Positions 26,827-36,101 of a stretch of DNA of 64,000 nt are shown piece by piece. The DNA comes from Kribbella aluminosa (GTDB lineage: Bacteria; Actinomycetota; Actinomycetes; Propionibacteriales; Kribbellaceae), in NCBI RefSeq assembly GCF_017876295.1, contig NZ_JAGINT010000001.1:930001-994000 (forward strand), read 5' to 3'. The notes beneath the pieces were generated by a model. It worked only from the letters and a program-made list of their open reading frames with translations, searched no databases and was not told where the DNA came from. Each line of letters opens with the position of its first letter. The first letter of the stretch is position 1. A program made the position numbers and the translations under genes.

Positions 26827-27585
26827 GCACGGCCCGCCGTCGAAGGCACCGCCGTCGATGCCCAGCACCAGGCCGTCGGCGTACAGGTGCGGGCCGGTCA
26901 GGAACTCCGGGTCGATGTGCAGCTGGTCGGCGATGATGCTGTGGCCGTGCACGATCCGCCGGCCGCCGAGGTGCTGCAGCATGATCCGCGCGACCTCCGG
27001 GCCGCCCTCGCCGCGGAACGCGTACCGCGAGGTCATCCGGCGCCAGACCTCCCACCACACCTCGATGTCGTCGGAGTGCAGTTCGGCGCGGGCCGCGGTG
27101 TTGATCTGGTCGAGCGTGTCGCCCCACTCGACGTACTCGGCGGTGTCGGAGTGCATCAGCAACTGGTCAACGTCCAGTCCGAGGAACGGCTGGTCGAGCA
27201 GCCAGGACACGTCGTCGTCGGTGAGCAGCTCCTGGTCGCGGTCCTGGCCGCCGTTCAGCGCCCAGGAGCGCTCGAAGCTGCGCAGCGTGATGCCGTCGTG
27301 CGGGACGAACCTGTCGCCGAACTTGTGCATCCCGAGCGCGAGGATCTCGTGGTTGCCGAGCAGCATCCGGACCGCGCCGGCGGGCGCCTGGCCGATCAGC
27401 TCACGGACATAGTGCAGTACGCCGATACCGTCCGGGCCGCGGTCGAAGAAGTCGCCGAGGAACCACAGCCGGGCGTCCCCGCCGGTCCAGTTGCCGTCGG
27501 CATCGGTGAGGCCGGCCGTGTGCAAAGCCGGGACCAGTTTCTCCAGGTGGCCGTGGACGTCGCTCACGGCGTACACCCGGCTCAC
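26800..27585 (-). CDS. Metallophosphoesterase
   Basis: A 261-residue calcineurin-like phosphoesterase with all metal-binding blocks: DVHGH near residue 9, GDFFDRG, GNHE and a late GHS. This subgroup resembles bacterial ser/thr-type phosphatases. GTG at 27585 begins one base after the stop codon of mntH, so the two are likely co-transcribed. The product could act on a phosphoprotein or nucleotide; substrate unknown. Confidence 0.85.
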   Translation of the reverse strand: MSRVYAVSDVHGHLEKLVPALHTAGLTDADGNWTGGDARLWFLGDFFDRGPDGIGVLHYVRELIGQAPAGAVRMLLGNHEILALGMHKFGDRFVPHDGITLRSFERSWALNGGQDRDQELLTDDDVSWLLDQPFLGLDVDQLLMHSDTAEYVEWGDTLDQINTAARAELHSDDIEVWWEVWRRMTSRYAFRGEGGPEVARIMLQHLGGRRIVHGHSIIADQLHIDPEFLTGPHLYADGLVLGIDGGAFDGGPCLVVELSAE

Positions 27586-27586
27586 G

Positions 27587-28822
27587 TCAGCCTCGCACGG
27601 TCAGCACGATCAGAACGACGTTGAGGGCCGTGACGGCGGTGGCTACCAGGCATGCGGTGAGAGTAGTCGCCCGGCGGTTGACGAGGTCGCCCATGACGCG
27701 CCGGGATGCGGTCAATCTCACCAGCGGCCAGAGCGCGCACGGGATGCCGAAGCTCAGCACCACCTGCGAGATCACCAGCGCGCGGCTCGGATCGATGCCG
27801 ATCGCAAGCACCAGCAGTGCGGGCACCAGAGTGACCAAGCGCCGTACGGGGAGCGGCACACGGCGCTGCAGGAAACCGTCCAGGATCACCGAACCGGCGT
27901 ACGTCCCGACCGAGGAGGACGCGAAACCGCTGGCCAGCAGGGCGAGCGCGAACAGCAGCGCCGGGAGGTGGCCGATCCGTTCGCCGATCGCGACGTGTGC
28001 GGCGTCGAGCGAGTCCGCGCCTGTGCCCTTCAGCGCAGCTGCTGCCAGCACGACCATCGCGAGGTTGACCGCGCCGGCCAGTGCCATCGCGACGGCGACG
28101 TCGAGCCGGGTTGCCCGCAGCACCCGGGATTTGCCGTCCTCGGAGCGGATCGCCTTCCAGTGCCGGTCGGTGACGAGCGCGCCGTGCAGCCAGATCGCGT
28201 GCGGCATCACGGTCGCGCCGAGCATGCCGGCCGCGAGGACGAGCGACTGGGTGCCGTCCAGCCGCGGCACCAGGCCGCCGACCACGCCGCTCGCGGACGG
28301 GCCGGCCTGCGCGGTGGAGACGACGAAACCGATCAGTACGACGGCGAGCAGGCCGATGATCGCGGCCTCGAACGGGCGCTGCCCGCGCTTGGACTGGTAG
28401 ATCAGCAGACCGAACGACACCGCGCCGGTGATCACGCCGCCGAGCAGCAGCGGGATGTGGAACAGCAGGTTGAGCGCGATCGCGCCGCCGACCACCTCGG
28501 CCAGGTCGGTGGCCAGCGCGACCACCTCGGCCTGTGCCCACAGGCCGGTCGAGGTCGAGCGTTTGAAGTGGTCACGGCAGAGCTGGGGGAGCGTCCGCCC
28601 GGTCGCGATGCTCGCTTTGGCGGCCAGGTACTGCACGAGGACGGCCATCAGGTTCGCGCCGACGACCACCCAGCACAGGAGATAGCCGTACGTCGCGCCG
28701 GCGGCGATGTTGGTGGCGAAGTTCCCCGGATCGACGTACGCAACGGCCGCAACGAAGGCCGGCCCGAGCAGCAACAGCCCGGACCGACTCAGTTGCCGCC
28801 TCAACGGCGCCGGCGCGTACAT
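27587..28822 (-). CDS. mntH: NRAMP-family divalent metal (Mn/Fe) transporter
   Basis: The 411-residue protein has 11 predicted TM segments and both NRAMP metal-site motifs: DPGNFATN in TM1 and MPHAIWLHG in TM6. It imports Mn(II) or Fe(II) with protons. ATG 28822. The metallophosphoesterase gene follows after one base. No certain MntR or Fur box was identified upstream. Confidence 0.92.
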   Translation of the reverse strand: MYAPAPLRRQLSRSGLLLLGPAFVAAVAYVDPGNFATNIAAGATYGYLLCWVVVGANLMAVLVQYLAAKASIATGRTLPQLCRDHFKRSTSTGLWAQAEVVALATDLAEVVGGAIALNLLFHIPLLLGGVITGAVSFGLLIYQSKRGQRPFEAAIIGLLAVVLIGFVVSTAQAGPSASGVVGGLVPRLDGTQSLVLAAGMLGATVMPHAIWLHGALVTDRHWKAIRSEDGKSRVLRATRLDVAVAMALAGAVNLAMVVLAAAALKGTGADSLDAAHVAIGERIGHLPALLFALALLASGFASSSVGTYAGSVILDGFLQRRVPLPVRRLVTLVPALLVLAIGIDPSRALVISQVVLSFGIPCALWPLVRLTASRRVMGDLVNRRATTLTACLVATAVTALNVVLIVLTVRG

Positions 28823-28882
28823 GAAAGCAGTCTGTACGACGCCACCGACAACGCAACCTTTGTACGCGATTTGAGACGCGCG

Positions 28883-29497
28883 TTACGCCCAGCTGAACGT
28901 CACCTGAAGTGAAACCTCGACCGTGTGCTCACCTGGGGTGATGCTCAGGCTCGACTCGTAGGCCTTCGAAGCCTGCAGCCGGACAACCGGGATCCCGTCC
29001 GGGCTGTGGGTCTCGGACACCGTTGTCACCCCGCCGAGCGAGTACCCGGCGAGGCCCGCCAGATGCTCGGCCTTCTCCCGCGCCTGCTGGAACGCCAACT
29101 CGCGCGCCTGCACCAGCAGCGCCGACTTGTCCGCGATGTCGAACTGCATCCCGTGCAGCCCGAGATCGTTGCCTGCGGCACCAACAGCCGCATTCAGCAA
29201 CCCCCCGAACCCGGTCAGGTCCCTGGTCTCCACCTGAATCGTGTGCGCAGCCCGGTACGCCGTCGGCGCCCCCGGCTCCCGGTAGTCCTGGTACACGTTC
29301 ACCGCACTGGTAGCGAGCTGCCCCCTGTCGACACCCTGCGCACGCAGCGCGGCGACCACCGCATCCGTACGCTCACTCACCTTCGCGACAGCAGCAGCAA
29401 CATCCACCTCCGCATGCTCGACGGAAAACGTCACCCGCAAGACGTCCGGCGTCCCACTGACCTGCCCTGACCCGACAACCCGCACCCCTGTCTCCAT
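28883..29497 (-). CDS. SIMPL (DUF541) domain protein
   Basis: A 204-residue SIMPL-domain protein: GVRVVGSGQVSGTPD start, the [16 protein letters not shown] helix and the C-terminal EVSLQVTFSW strand. DUF541 proteins are often periplasmic, but no signal peptide is seen here, so this one is probably cytosolic. Function unknown. Confidence 0.88.
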   Translation of the reverse strand: METGVRVVGSGQVSGTPDVLRVTFSVEHAEVDVAAAVAKVSERTDAVVAALRAQGVDRGQLATSAVNVYQDYREPGAPTAYRAAHTIQVETRDLTGFGGLLNAAVGAAGNDLGLHGMQFDIADKSALLVQARELAFQQAREKAEHLAGLAGYSLGGVTTVSETHSPDGIPVVRLQASKAYESSLSITPGEHTVEVSLQVTFSWA

Positions 29498-29545
29498 ACC
29501 CGCCAGTCTGGCATCACCTGCGAGTCACCGGTGGGCTCCAGACGC

Positions 29546-29923
29546 TCAACGAGGTGTGACGTCCTCCGCGGCTGTCAGCAGGCGCGCCGCCCAGTCGATG
29601 CTCTTGGACGCATCCGCGGCGGAGACAGAGGCTGCTTGGTACTGCGACTTCGACTTGAGTCTGAGCAGCCGGGACAGCGTCATACTGCTGTCGCGCCCCG
29701 CCGGACCTGCGCTCTTGAGTTCCGCGACCGCCTCAGCATGGTTGTCCGCCTTCCGGGTCCGGCCGATCAGCGCGAGACAGATCGCGTCCTTCGAGTTGAT
29801 GCCGGAAGTGACCGCATTGGATGCTGCAGCGTTGAACAGTGCAAGATCGTTGGTCATCTCGGCGGCTTCGAGGAACTCGCGGGCCTTCGCCAGGTGGGCT
29901 CGGGCTTCGTCGAGTGCGGTCAA
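29546..29923 (-). CDS. HEPN-domain toxin (HepT-like)
   Basis: A 125-residue all-helical HEPN protein. The RX4-6H ribonuclease motif is present as Arg57-KADN-His62. The tyrosine two residues after the histidine, which MntA antitoxins AMPylate in the RX4HXY type VII systems, is replaced by Glu64. Translation starts at a TTG directly after the TAG stop of the nucleotidyltransferase gene, with AAAGG upstream, so it should be strictly coupled to its antitoxin. Confidence 0.8.
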   Translation of the reverse strand: MTALDEARAHLAKAREFLEAAEMTNDLALFNAAASNAVTSGINSKDAICLALIGRTRKADNHAEAVAELKSAGPAGRDSSMTLSRLLRLKSKSQYQAASVSAADASKSIDWAARLLTAAEDVTPR

Positions 29924-30553
29924 CTATCCGGCCTTTCGGTTGAGGAGTTGGCGGGGGGTGCTGCCTGTGATGGGTACGGCGTCGCGTCGTAGCTCGGCTA
30001 CCAGGCGCTCGCCGTGGCTGATCAGGTCGCGGATCTCTTGATCGCTGTATTCGACGACCTCGCAGGAATTGCCCGACCAGAGGCTTGCCTGTGCAGAAAG
30101 GGTTTCGAGCTGCCGCAGCCAACGGGGGTCTGAGTCGTCGACGTCGTCGGGCCTGACGATCAGCAGGTCGAGATCACTGTCGGGGCCGCCCTGGCCGCGG
30201 GCCGAAGAGCCGAAGAGCCAGATCGCCTTCGCCGGCACGGCCCAGGAGTTGGCCTCTTCCCTGATGCGATCGAGCAACGACTCCCGGAGCCGTGCGAGCT
30301 GGTTGATCGCCTGGTATGCGACATGTTGGCGATTGAGGGTGTAGAGCCGGGCACGACCGGCAGGCTCCGCGACCACCACGCCGTTGGTCACAAGGTCGTC
30401 CAGCACCTTCTGTACGCCGCTGGGGCTCCCCGGCGAACGCAGCAGTCCGGCCAGCGCTCGCCCGGTCAACGGGCGCTCGGTGCGCGCGAGCACGCCGAGG
30501 ACACGGCCGTGCAATCCTGGAACGACGCTCGACATCGGCTCCGGGAACTCCAC
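29924..30553 (-). CDS. wHTH-fused minimal nucleotidyltransferase (MNT antitoxin)
   Basis: The N-terminal 100 residues form a winged helix (VLGVLARTERPLTGRALAG, VQKVLDDLVTNGVV), followed by a nucleotidyltransferase domain with the motif GSSARGQGGPDSDLDL, which satisfies GSX10DXD. MntA antitoxins of this family AMPylate a HEPN toxin. The extra DNA-binding domain suggests it also represses the operon through the repeated element upstream. GTG 30553 is 8 bp from AGGAGG; the in-frame GTG at 30562 overlaps that site and is unlikely. Confidence 0.82.
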   Translation of the reverse strand: MEFPEPMSSVVPGLHGRVLGVLARTERPLTGRALAGLLRSPGSPSGVQKVLDDLVTNGVVVAEPAGRARLYTLNRQHVAYQAINQLARLRESLLDRIREEANSWAVPAKAIWLFGSSARGQGGPDSDLDLLIVRPDDVDDSDPRWLRQLETLSAQASLWSGNSCEVVEYSDQEIRDLISHGERLVAELRRDAVPITGSTPRQLLNRKAG

Positions 30554-30566
30554 TGCGACCACCTCC

Positions 30567-30598
30567 TATGCCCACTTTAGCAGGCATATGCCCACTTT
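30567..30598 (-). promoter_or_regulatory. Direct-repeat operator of the HEPN/MNT pair
   Basis: TATGCCCACTTT occurs at 30567-30578 and again at 30587-30598, exactly 20 bp apart (two helical turns). GGCATATGCC at 30583-30592 is a perfect palindrome between them. The site ends next to the ribosome-binding site of the MNT gene. Confidence 0.6.
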
Positions 30599-30609
30599 TC
30601 AGGACATGG

Positions 30610-32067
30610 TCAACCGGCCCTGCGGATGATGCGGGCGGGGATGTCGTGGAGGTGGCAGAGGGAGAGGAGGGCGGTGCCGTCTATTAGTTGGAGGGGTTTG
30701 CCGTTGGCGAACTGGTAGCTGGTGGGGCCGAAGCCTGAGGTGGTGATCAGGATGCCCTTGGTGGCGCCGGCGTCGACGACGGTGCCGAAGAGGTCGCGGA
30801 CGGCGGAGGGTGGGACGGTGCGGGTCCAGAGCTTGGCCTGGACGACGAACTTGCCGCCGGTGATCGGTCGGGGGTCGTACGCCACGCAGTCGATCCCACC
30901 GTCGGTTCCGCGGCGGAACAGGCGGGTCTCGAGGCCCATCCGGGTGAGCAGGTTCTGCACCAGGTGCTCGAAGGACTCCGGACTCAGGTCGAGCAGGTTC
31001 GGCCGGGCGTCGATCTCGCTGATCACGTCCACCGCCTCGACGATCCGCGGGTCGGTCAGGTCGAACTCCAGCACCGGCTCCACCGGCTGCAGCTCCTCCG
31101 GGTGCCGGGAGACCTCGGCAGCGAAGTAGTGCCGTACACAGGCCACTGGATCGAGCTGGTCCAGCACCAGCGCCTGGTACTGCTCCCTGGTCGCCCGCAG
31201 CGTGATGAGGCACGGCCGTACGGTCTGCCCGGTCGTGAGGTCCACCGACTCGACCATGCCGTTGAACACGACCGTTTCGACCACGCCGTACCTGTCACTG
31301 CCGAAGACCAGGTGTAGCGCCCGCAACGCCAGCTGCGCGACCAGTTGCTGGTAGAGCCGCCGTAGCTCAGCAGGGTCCCGCGGCACGGCCAGTACGGCGT
31401 CCAGTGAGCGGTCGTAGCGGTACGACGCCTCAGCAGGTACGACGCTGACGTCAGGCAGGTCCCACTCCACCGCGAGCAGCGTCGACTCCGGCACGTACCC
31501 GACCTTGCGGCGCCGTGGGAAGTCCAGCGGCTCCGGGTGCCGGTCCAGCGCCTTCGTGAAGTACCGCGTCACGGCTGCACGGTCCCGGTTCTCCATGGCC
31601 CGTTCGTACGCGTCGATCCGCGCATGCTGTTCCGCGGTCGCCTCGTCGAGCCGGCGCTGTCGCTCGACCTGCTCCCGCAGGGCCTTGGCCACCCGGTCGC
31701 GGCGGGTCTCCTCAGCGGCCCGGTGCCGTTCGATCGCCTCCGCGAACCGGTCCTCCGCGTCGGCGAGCCGCCGCGCGAACCGGCGCTGGGCACCCCACCA
31801 GCGAAACGGCGGGTGGGGCACGAACGCATCCCAGACAGGTCCGGGACGCGCCTCGAGATCGGCCGGCGACACCGCCGGCGGTGCCCGTCGCGGCGCCCGT
31901 TTCAGGGACTGCAGATCGGTACCGTGGACGTCGACGGCGAGTGCACCGGCCAGGATGTTCTCCAGCACCTGGACGTGTTCCCGCGCCGCAGCGGTACGTT
32001 GCGCCGCCTCGGCTGTACGTCCGGGCGGACGGTCGCTGCGGGCATGACCTTCGGCAGATCGGCCCAT
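30610..32067 (-). CDS. Mrr-type restriction endonuclease domain protein
   Basis: A 485-residue protein. Residues about 90-190 are charged and probably coiled coil (HRAAEETRRDRVAKAL, QVERQRRLDEATAEQH). The C terminus is an Mrr_cat PD-(D/E)XK domain: SPESFEHLVQNLLTRMG, GTDGGIDCVAYD and KFVVQAKLW supply the catalytic D-QxK residues. It may cleave modified or foreign DNA, but no methylase is nearby. ATG 32067 follows AGAGAGG; the longer frame is not favoured. The location beside a HEPN/MNT pair makes a small defence patch. Confidence 0.78.
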   Translation of the reverse strand: MGRSAEGHARSDRPPGRTAEAAQRTAAAREHVQVLENILAGALAVDVHGTDLQSLKRAPRRAPPAVSPADLEARPGPVWDAFVPHPPFRWWGAQRRFARRLADAEDRFAEAIERHRAAEETRRDRVAKALREQVERQRRLDEATAEQHARIDAYERAMENRDRAAVTRYFTKALDRHPEPLDFPRRRKVGYVPESTLLAVEWDLPDVSVVPAEASYRYDRSLDAVLAVPRDPAELRRLYQQLVAQLALRALHLVFGSDRYGVVETVVFNGMVESVDLTTGQTVRPCLITLRATREQYQALVLDQLDPVACVRHYFAAEVSRHPEELQPVEPVLEFDLTDPRIVEAVDVISEIDARPNLLDLSPESFEHLVQNLLTRMGLETRLFRRGTDGGIDCVAYDPRPITGGKFVVQAKLWTRTVPPSAVRDLFGTVVDAGATKGILITTSGFGPTSYQFANGKPLQLIDGTALLSLCHLHDIPARIIRRAG

Positions 32068-32244
32068 CGCCTCACACCTCTCTGATCCAATGTAACGGTC
32101 CAACCACGCTGTGCGACCGAATATGACAGAGAGTTGGTAAGGACATTGCTTGCCGTCCACTCCCTGTTTCCTGCTGCACGTGCAGGTTCACAAGTGGTTG
32201 CCGCGCCGCGCGTGGTCTTGCCGGTCGGGTCCGGTCGCGTGACG

Positions 32245-33876
32245 ATGACAACCATGAGCCTGCCGTCGTACGCGTCCGGGGTGTCCGAGGTTTCGTTGCT
32301 GGGTGAGACGATCGGCGCGAACCTGAGACGGACGATCGCGGAGTACGGCGATCACGAGGCGCTGGTGGAGGTCCAGACCGGAAGGCGCTGGACGTACGAC
32401 GAGTTCGGCGCGGAGGTCGAACTCGTTGCCCGTGGCCTGATGGCGCGCGGGATCGCGAAGGGCGACCGGGTCGGCATCTGGGCGCCGAACCAGGCCGAGT
32501 GGACGATCACGCAGTACGCCACCGCGCTGATGGGCGCGATCCTGGTGAACATCAACCCGGCGTACCGCACCCACGAGCTGGCCTACGCGCTGAACCAGTC
32601 CGGGGTCCGGCTGCTCGTCTCCGCGACCGCCTTCAAAACCAGCGACTACCGGGCGATGGTCGAGGAAGTGAAGCCTGACCTTGCCGCGCTCGAGGAGACG
32701 ATCTACCTGGGTACCGGCGACTGGGACGCGCTCCGTGACGACGCCGCCCGGATCACCATCGACGAGCTGACCGCCCGCGAGGCCGCGCTGTCCTTCGACG
32801 ACCCGATCAACATCCAGTACACCAGCGGTACGACGGGGTTCCCGAAGGGCGCGACGCTCAGCCACCACAACATCCTGAACAACGGCTTCTTCGTCACCGA
32901 GACGATCGCGTTCACCGCCGACGACCGGCTCTGCATCCCGGTGCCCTTCTACCACTGCTTCGGCATGGTGATGGGCAACCTCGGCTGCACGACGCACGGC
33001 GCCTGCATGGTGATCCCGGGCCCGGCGTTCGACCCGGCCGCGACGTTGCAGGCCGTGCAGGACGAGCGGTGCACCGGGTTGTACGGCGTACCGACGATGT
33101 TCATCGCGGAGCTCGGCCTGCCGGACTTCGCGTCGTACGACCTCAGCAGCCTCAGGACCGGGGTGATGGCCGGGTCGCCGTGCCCGGTCGAGGTGATGAA
33201 GCGCTGCGTCGCGGACATGCACATGGCCGAGGTCGCGATCTGCTACGGGATGACCGAGACCTCGCCGGTGTCCACCCAGACCCGGCGCGACGACGACCTC
33301 GACCGCCGTACGTCGACCGTCGGCCGGGTGCTGCCGCACGTCGAGGTGAAACTCGTCGATCCGGCGACCGGGCTCGTCGTGGAGCGCGGCGAGCCGGGGG
33401 AGCTGTGCACCCGCGGGTACTCCGTGATGCTCGGCTACTGGGACGAGCCGGAGAAGACCGCGGAGGCGATCGACCGGGCGCGCTGGATGCACACCGGCGA
33501 CCTCGCGACGATGCGCGACGACGGGTACGTGAACATCGTCGGCCGGATCAAGGACATGGTGATCCGCGGCGGCGAGAACGTGTACCCGCGGGAGATCGAG
33601 GAGTTCCTCTACACCCACCCGTCGATCGCCGACGTCCAGGTCGTTGGCGTGCCCGACGAGAAGTACGGCGAGGAGCTGTGCGCCTGGATCAAGCTGAAGC
33701 CCGGCGCGGACCCGCTGGACTCGGAGGCGGTCAGAACCTACGCCACCGGCAAGCTCGCGCACTTCAAGATCCCGAAGTACGTCGTCCTCGTCGACGACTT
33801 CCCGATGACCGTCACCGGCAAGATCCGCAAGGTCGAGATGCGCGAGAGGTCCGTGGAGCTGCTGGGTCTGGACTGA
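32245..33876 (+). CDS. AMP-binding acyl-CoA synthetase
   Basis: A 543-residue adenylate-forming enzyme: P-loop [17 protein letters not shown]5 motif [11 protein letters not shown]7 TGDLATM and the C-terminal catalytic lysine region TGKIRKVEM. It activates a fatty or other carboxylic acid with ATP and CoA. ATG 32245 is chosen; ATG 32254 is nearly as good. It is followed after 132 bp by the nitrilase cluster, in the same direction, but a GlnR-like box in that gap suggests separate control. Confidence 0.88.
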   Translation: MTTMSLPSYASGVSEVSLLGETIGANLRRTIAEYGDHEALVEVQTGRRWTYDEFGAEVELVARGLMARGIAKGDRVGIWAPNQAEWTITQYATALMGAILVNINPAYRTHELAYALNQSGVRLLVSATAFKTSDYRAMVEEVKPDLAALEETIYLGTGDWDALRDDAARITIDELTAREAALSFDDPINIQYTSGTTGFPKGATLSHHNILNNGFFVTETIAFTADDRLCIPVPFYHCFGMVMGNLGCTTHGACMVIPGPAFDPAATLQAVQDERCTGLYGVPTMFIAELGLPDFASYDLSSLRTGVMAGSPCPVEVMKRCVADMHMAEVAICYGMTETSPVSTQTRRDDDLDRRTSTVGRVLPHVEVKLVDPATGLVVERGEPGELCTRGYSVMLGYWDEPEKTAEAIDRARWMHTGDLATMRDDGYVNIVGRIKDMVIRGGENVYPREIEEFLYTHPSIADVQVVGVPDEKYGEELCAWIKLKPGADPLDSEAVRTYATGKLAHFKIPKYVVLVDDFPMTVTGKIRKVEMRERSVELLGLD

Positions 33877-33883
33877 ATTCGTG

Positions 33884-33920
33884 GTTACACACGCGAAACC
33901 TCCCGGGCCGGTTCGGAAAC
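33884..33920 (+). promoter_or_regulatory. GlnR-like box upstream of the nitrilase cluster
   Basis: GTTAC (33884-33888), six bases, GAAAC (33895-33899) matches the half-site spacing of actinobacterial GlnR boxes. A second GAAAC lies at 33916-33920, 21 bp after the first; the ideal spacing is 22 and its partner half-site is poor. The first cluster gene starts at 34009. Binding is inferred, not shown. Confidence 0.5.
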
Positions 33921-34008
33921 GTGAGTTTGTTCCGGGGGCAATCGCGCGGCAATCGGGCGGTCCTTCACTGGATGTCATCCAGAACGGACCGAAACCCCGG
34001 GAGCCGGC

Positions 34009-35265
34009 ATGCAACTCATCGACGGTGCACACGTCCCCGTCGTCGTGGTCGGCGGCGGCCAGGCAGGGCTGGCGACCAGCTGGCACCTGACCGCGCAGGG
34101 CCTGGAACACGTTGTCCTGGAGGCGGAAAGCGTCGGCAGTGAATGGCGCAACCGCCGGTGGGACTCGTTCTGCCTGGTGACGCCGAACTGGCAGTGCAGT
34201 CTGCCGGGGTTCCCGTACGACGGCACCGATCCGGACGGGTTCATGGTCCGCGACGAGATCGTCGGGTACCTGGAGAGCTACCGGCAGTCGTACGACGTCC
34301 CGATCGTCGAGGGTGTCCGGGCGACCCGGCTCGAGCACGGGTTCCGGATCACCACGACCGCCGGCACGATCACCGCCGACCAGGTGGTGGTTGCGACCGG
34401 TCCGTACCAGCGGCCCAGCCTCCCCCGGATCGCCGAACGACTCGTGGTCCCTCAGCTGCACTCCTCGCAGTACAGGAATCCTGACCAGTTGCCGCCCGGT
34501 GAGATCCTCGTGGTCGGGACCGGACAGTCCGGCTGCCAGATCGCCGAGGACCTGCACCTGGCCGGGCGCACGGTGCACCTGGCGACGGGCAGTGCCCCAC
34601 GGGTCGCGCGGTTCTACCGCGGGCTCGACGTGGTGGCCTGGCTGGACCGGATGGGCTACTACAGCAAGGGAATCGACGAGTTCGACGACGTCGACGCGGT
34701 CCGCTTCCGGGTGAACCACTACGTCACCGGGCGCGACGGCGGCCGCGACATCGACCTGCGGAAGTTCGCCCTGGAAGGCATGCGGCTCTACGGCCGCCTG
34801 CTCGACACCGACCGGCAGGAACTGCGGTTCGCCGACGACCTCGCGCAGAACCTGGACCATGCCGACGCGGTCTCCGAAGGCATCAAGGACTCGATCGACG
34901 CCTACATCGCGGCCGAGGGAATCGACGCGCCCGAAGAGCCGCGCTACCGACCGGTCTGGGAGCCGACGGAAACGCCGGAAACGCTTTCCTTGCAAGGAAT
35001 CGGCGCAGTGATCTGGAGTACCGGGTTCCGCCGGGACGACAGCTGGATCCAGGTACCGGTGTTCGACGGCCGCGGGTATCCGACCCATCGGCGCGGTGTG
35101 ACGAGCGAACCTGGCATGTACTTCATCGGCCTGCCCTGGCAGCACACCTGGGGATCCGGGCGTTTCGGAGGCGTAGCAGACGACGCGCGGTACGTCGTCG
35201 ACCGCATCGTCGAGCAGCGAGCCGGCGTCCACTGGATCGCCGGCCTTCATCGGACGGTGGCCTGA
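34009..35265 (+). CDS. MSMEG_0569-family flavin-dependent oxidoreductase
   Basis: A 418-residue flavoprotein monooxygenase-like enzyme. The FAD Rossmann motif is [14 protein letters not shown] (residues 11-24), and a second dinucleotide motif [13 protein letters not shown] lies near residue 167. [19 protein letters not shown] and the C-terminal [20 protein letters not shown] are characteristic of this Nit1C flavoprotein. It likely oxidises the cluster's substrate or product, still unknown. GGGAG at 33999-34003 precedes ATG 34009. It is the first gene of the eight-gene operon and ends one base before the next ATG. Confidence 0.88.
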   Translation: MQLIDGAHVPVVVVGGGQAGLATSWHLTAQGLEHVVLEAESVGSEWRNRRWDSFCLVTPNWQCSLPGFPYDGTDPDGFMVRDEIVGYLESYRQSYDVPIVEGVRATRLEHGFRITTTAGTITADQVVVATGPYQRPSLPRIAERLVVPQLHSSQYRNPDQLPPGEILVVGTGQSGCQIAEDLHLAGRTVHLATGSAPRVARFYRGLDVVAWLDRMGYYSKGIDEFDDVDAVRFRVNHYVTGRDGGRDIDLRKFALEGMRLYGRLLDTDRQELRFADDLAQNLDHADAVSEGIKDSIDAYIAAEGIDAPEEPRYRPVWEPTETPETLSLQGIGAVIWSTGFRRDDSWIQVPVFDGRGYPTHRRGVTSEPGMYFIGLPWQHTWGSGRFGGVADDARYVVDRIVEQRAGVHWIAGLHRTVA

Positions 35266-35266
35266 C

Positions 35267-36085
35267 ATGTACGTCTCCGACGCCCACCGCCACCTCGGCG
35301 TACTCCCCGCCTATCCCTTCTACGGCGGCCCGCCCGTCAACCCTGACCTCACCGCCCGCGCGACGATCGACGAGTTGATCGCCGACCTCGACGCCGAGGG
35401 GACCGACCGGGCGCTCGTGATTCCGAACTACGGCGTTCCCGACGTCGCGGTGTCGTTCGGCTTCAACGACCTCGTGGTCGAGGCGGCGGCGCGCGACGAC
35501 CGGATCCGCGCCGGCCTCTGGGTGTCGCCACGACCGCAGGACGCCGAGCTCACCGCGAAGGCACTCGCGCTGGCCGGCGAGCCCGCTGTACGGGCCCTCA
35601 AGCTCAGCTTCCTGCTCGGTGGCCACCCGACCGACGACGCCGTACGGCCACAGCTCGACGAGATCTTCACGACCGCAAGGGATCACGGGCTCGTTGTCCA
35701 CGTCCACACCTCACCCGGCGCCGCGTCCGACATCGACCACGTCGGTCACCTCGTCGAGACGTACGCCGACGCCGTACCGCTGCACCTGGTCCACTTCGGC
35801 GGCGGGATGAGCGGTCACATCAAGCTGATCGGCTCCCGGTTCTTCGACTGGATCGAGGCCGGCAAGCGGGTCTACACCGATCTGTCCTGGGCGATCGGCT
35901 TCGCTCCGGGCTGGCTGGCCGCCGAGATCGAACGCCGCGGCATCGGCCACGACCGGGTGCTGTTCGCCAGCGACCAGCCCTGGGGCGACCACGCCGGCGA
36001 ACTCGCCCGGATGCGCGCCGCGATGGGCGACGGCGAACTCGCCGACAACGTTTTCCACCACGCCTTCTCCCACCTGTACGACTGA
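35267..36085 (+). CDS. Amidohydrolase-family (amidohydrolase_2) protein
   Basis: A 272-residue TIM-barrel hydrolase. The first metal site DAHRHLG (HXH-like), VVHVHTS, LHLVHFGGG and the late SDQPWGD give the ligands of the amidohydrolase_2/decarboxylase group. It may hydrolyse an amide or decarboxylate an acid made by the pathway. It begins one base after the flavoprotein stop codon, so it is a genuine member of this operon although not one of the usual Nit1C components as I know them. Confidence 0.82.
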   Translation: MYVSDAHRHLGVLPAYPFYGGPPVNPDLTARATIDELIADLDAEGTDRALVIPNYGVPDVAVSFGFNDLVVEAAARDDRIRAGLWVSPRPQDAELTAKALALAGEPAVRALKLSFLLGGHPTDDAVRPQLDEIFTTARDHGLVVHVHTSPGAASDIDHVGHLVETYADAVPLHLVHFGGGMSGHIKLIGSRFFDWIEAGKRVYTDLSWAIGFAPGWLAAEIERRGIGHDRVLFASDQPWGDHAGELARMRAAMGDGELADNVFHHAFSHLYD

Positions 36086-36101
36086 CCCAAGGAGTAGCGA
36101 A

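Noticed and set aside
32188-35268. Open frame of about 1000 codons antisense to the acyl-CoA synthetase and flavoprotein genes
   Set aside because: It mirrors two well-recognised genes, is rich in His/Arg/Gly/Val with no domain, and results from high GC suppressing stop codons.
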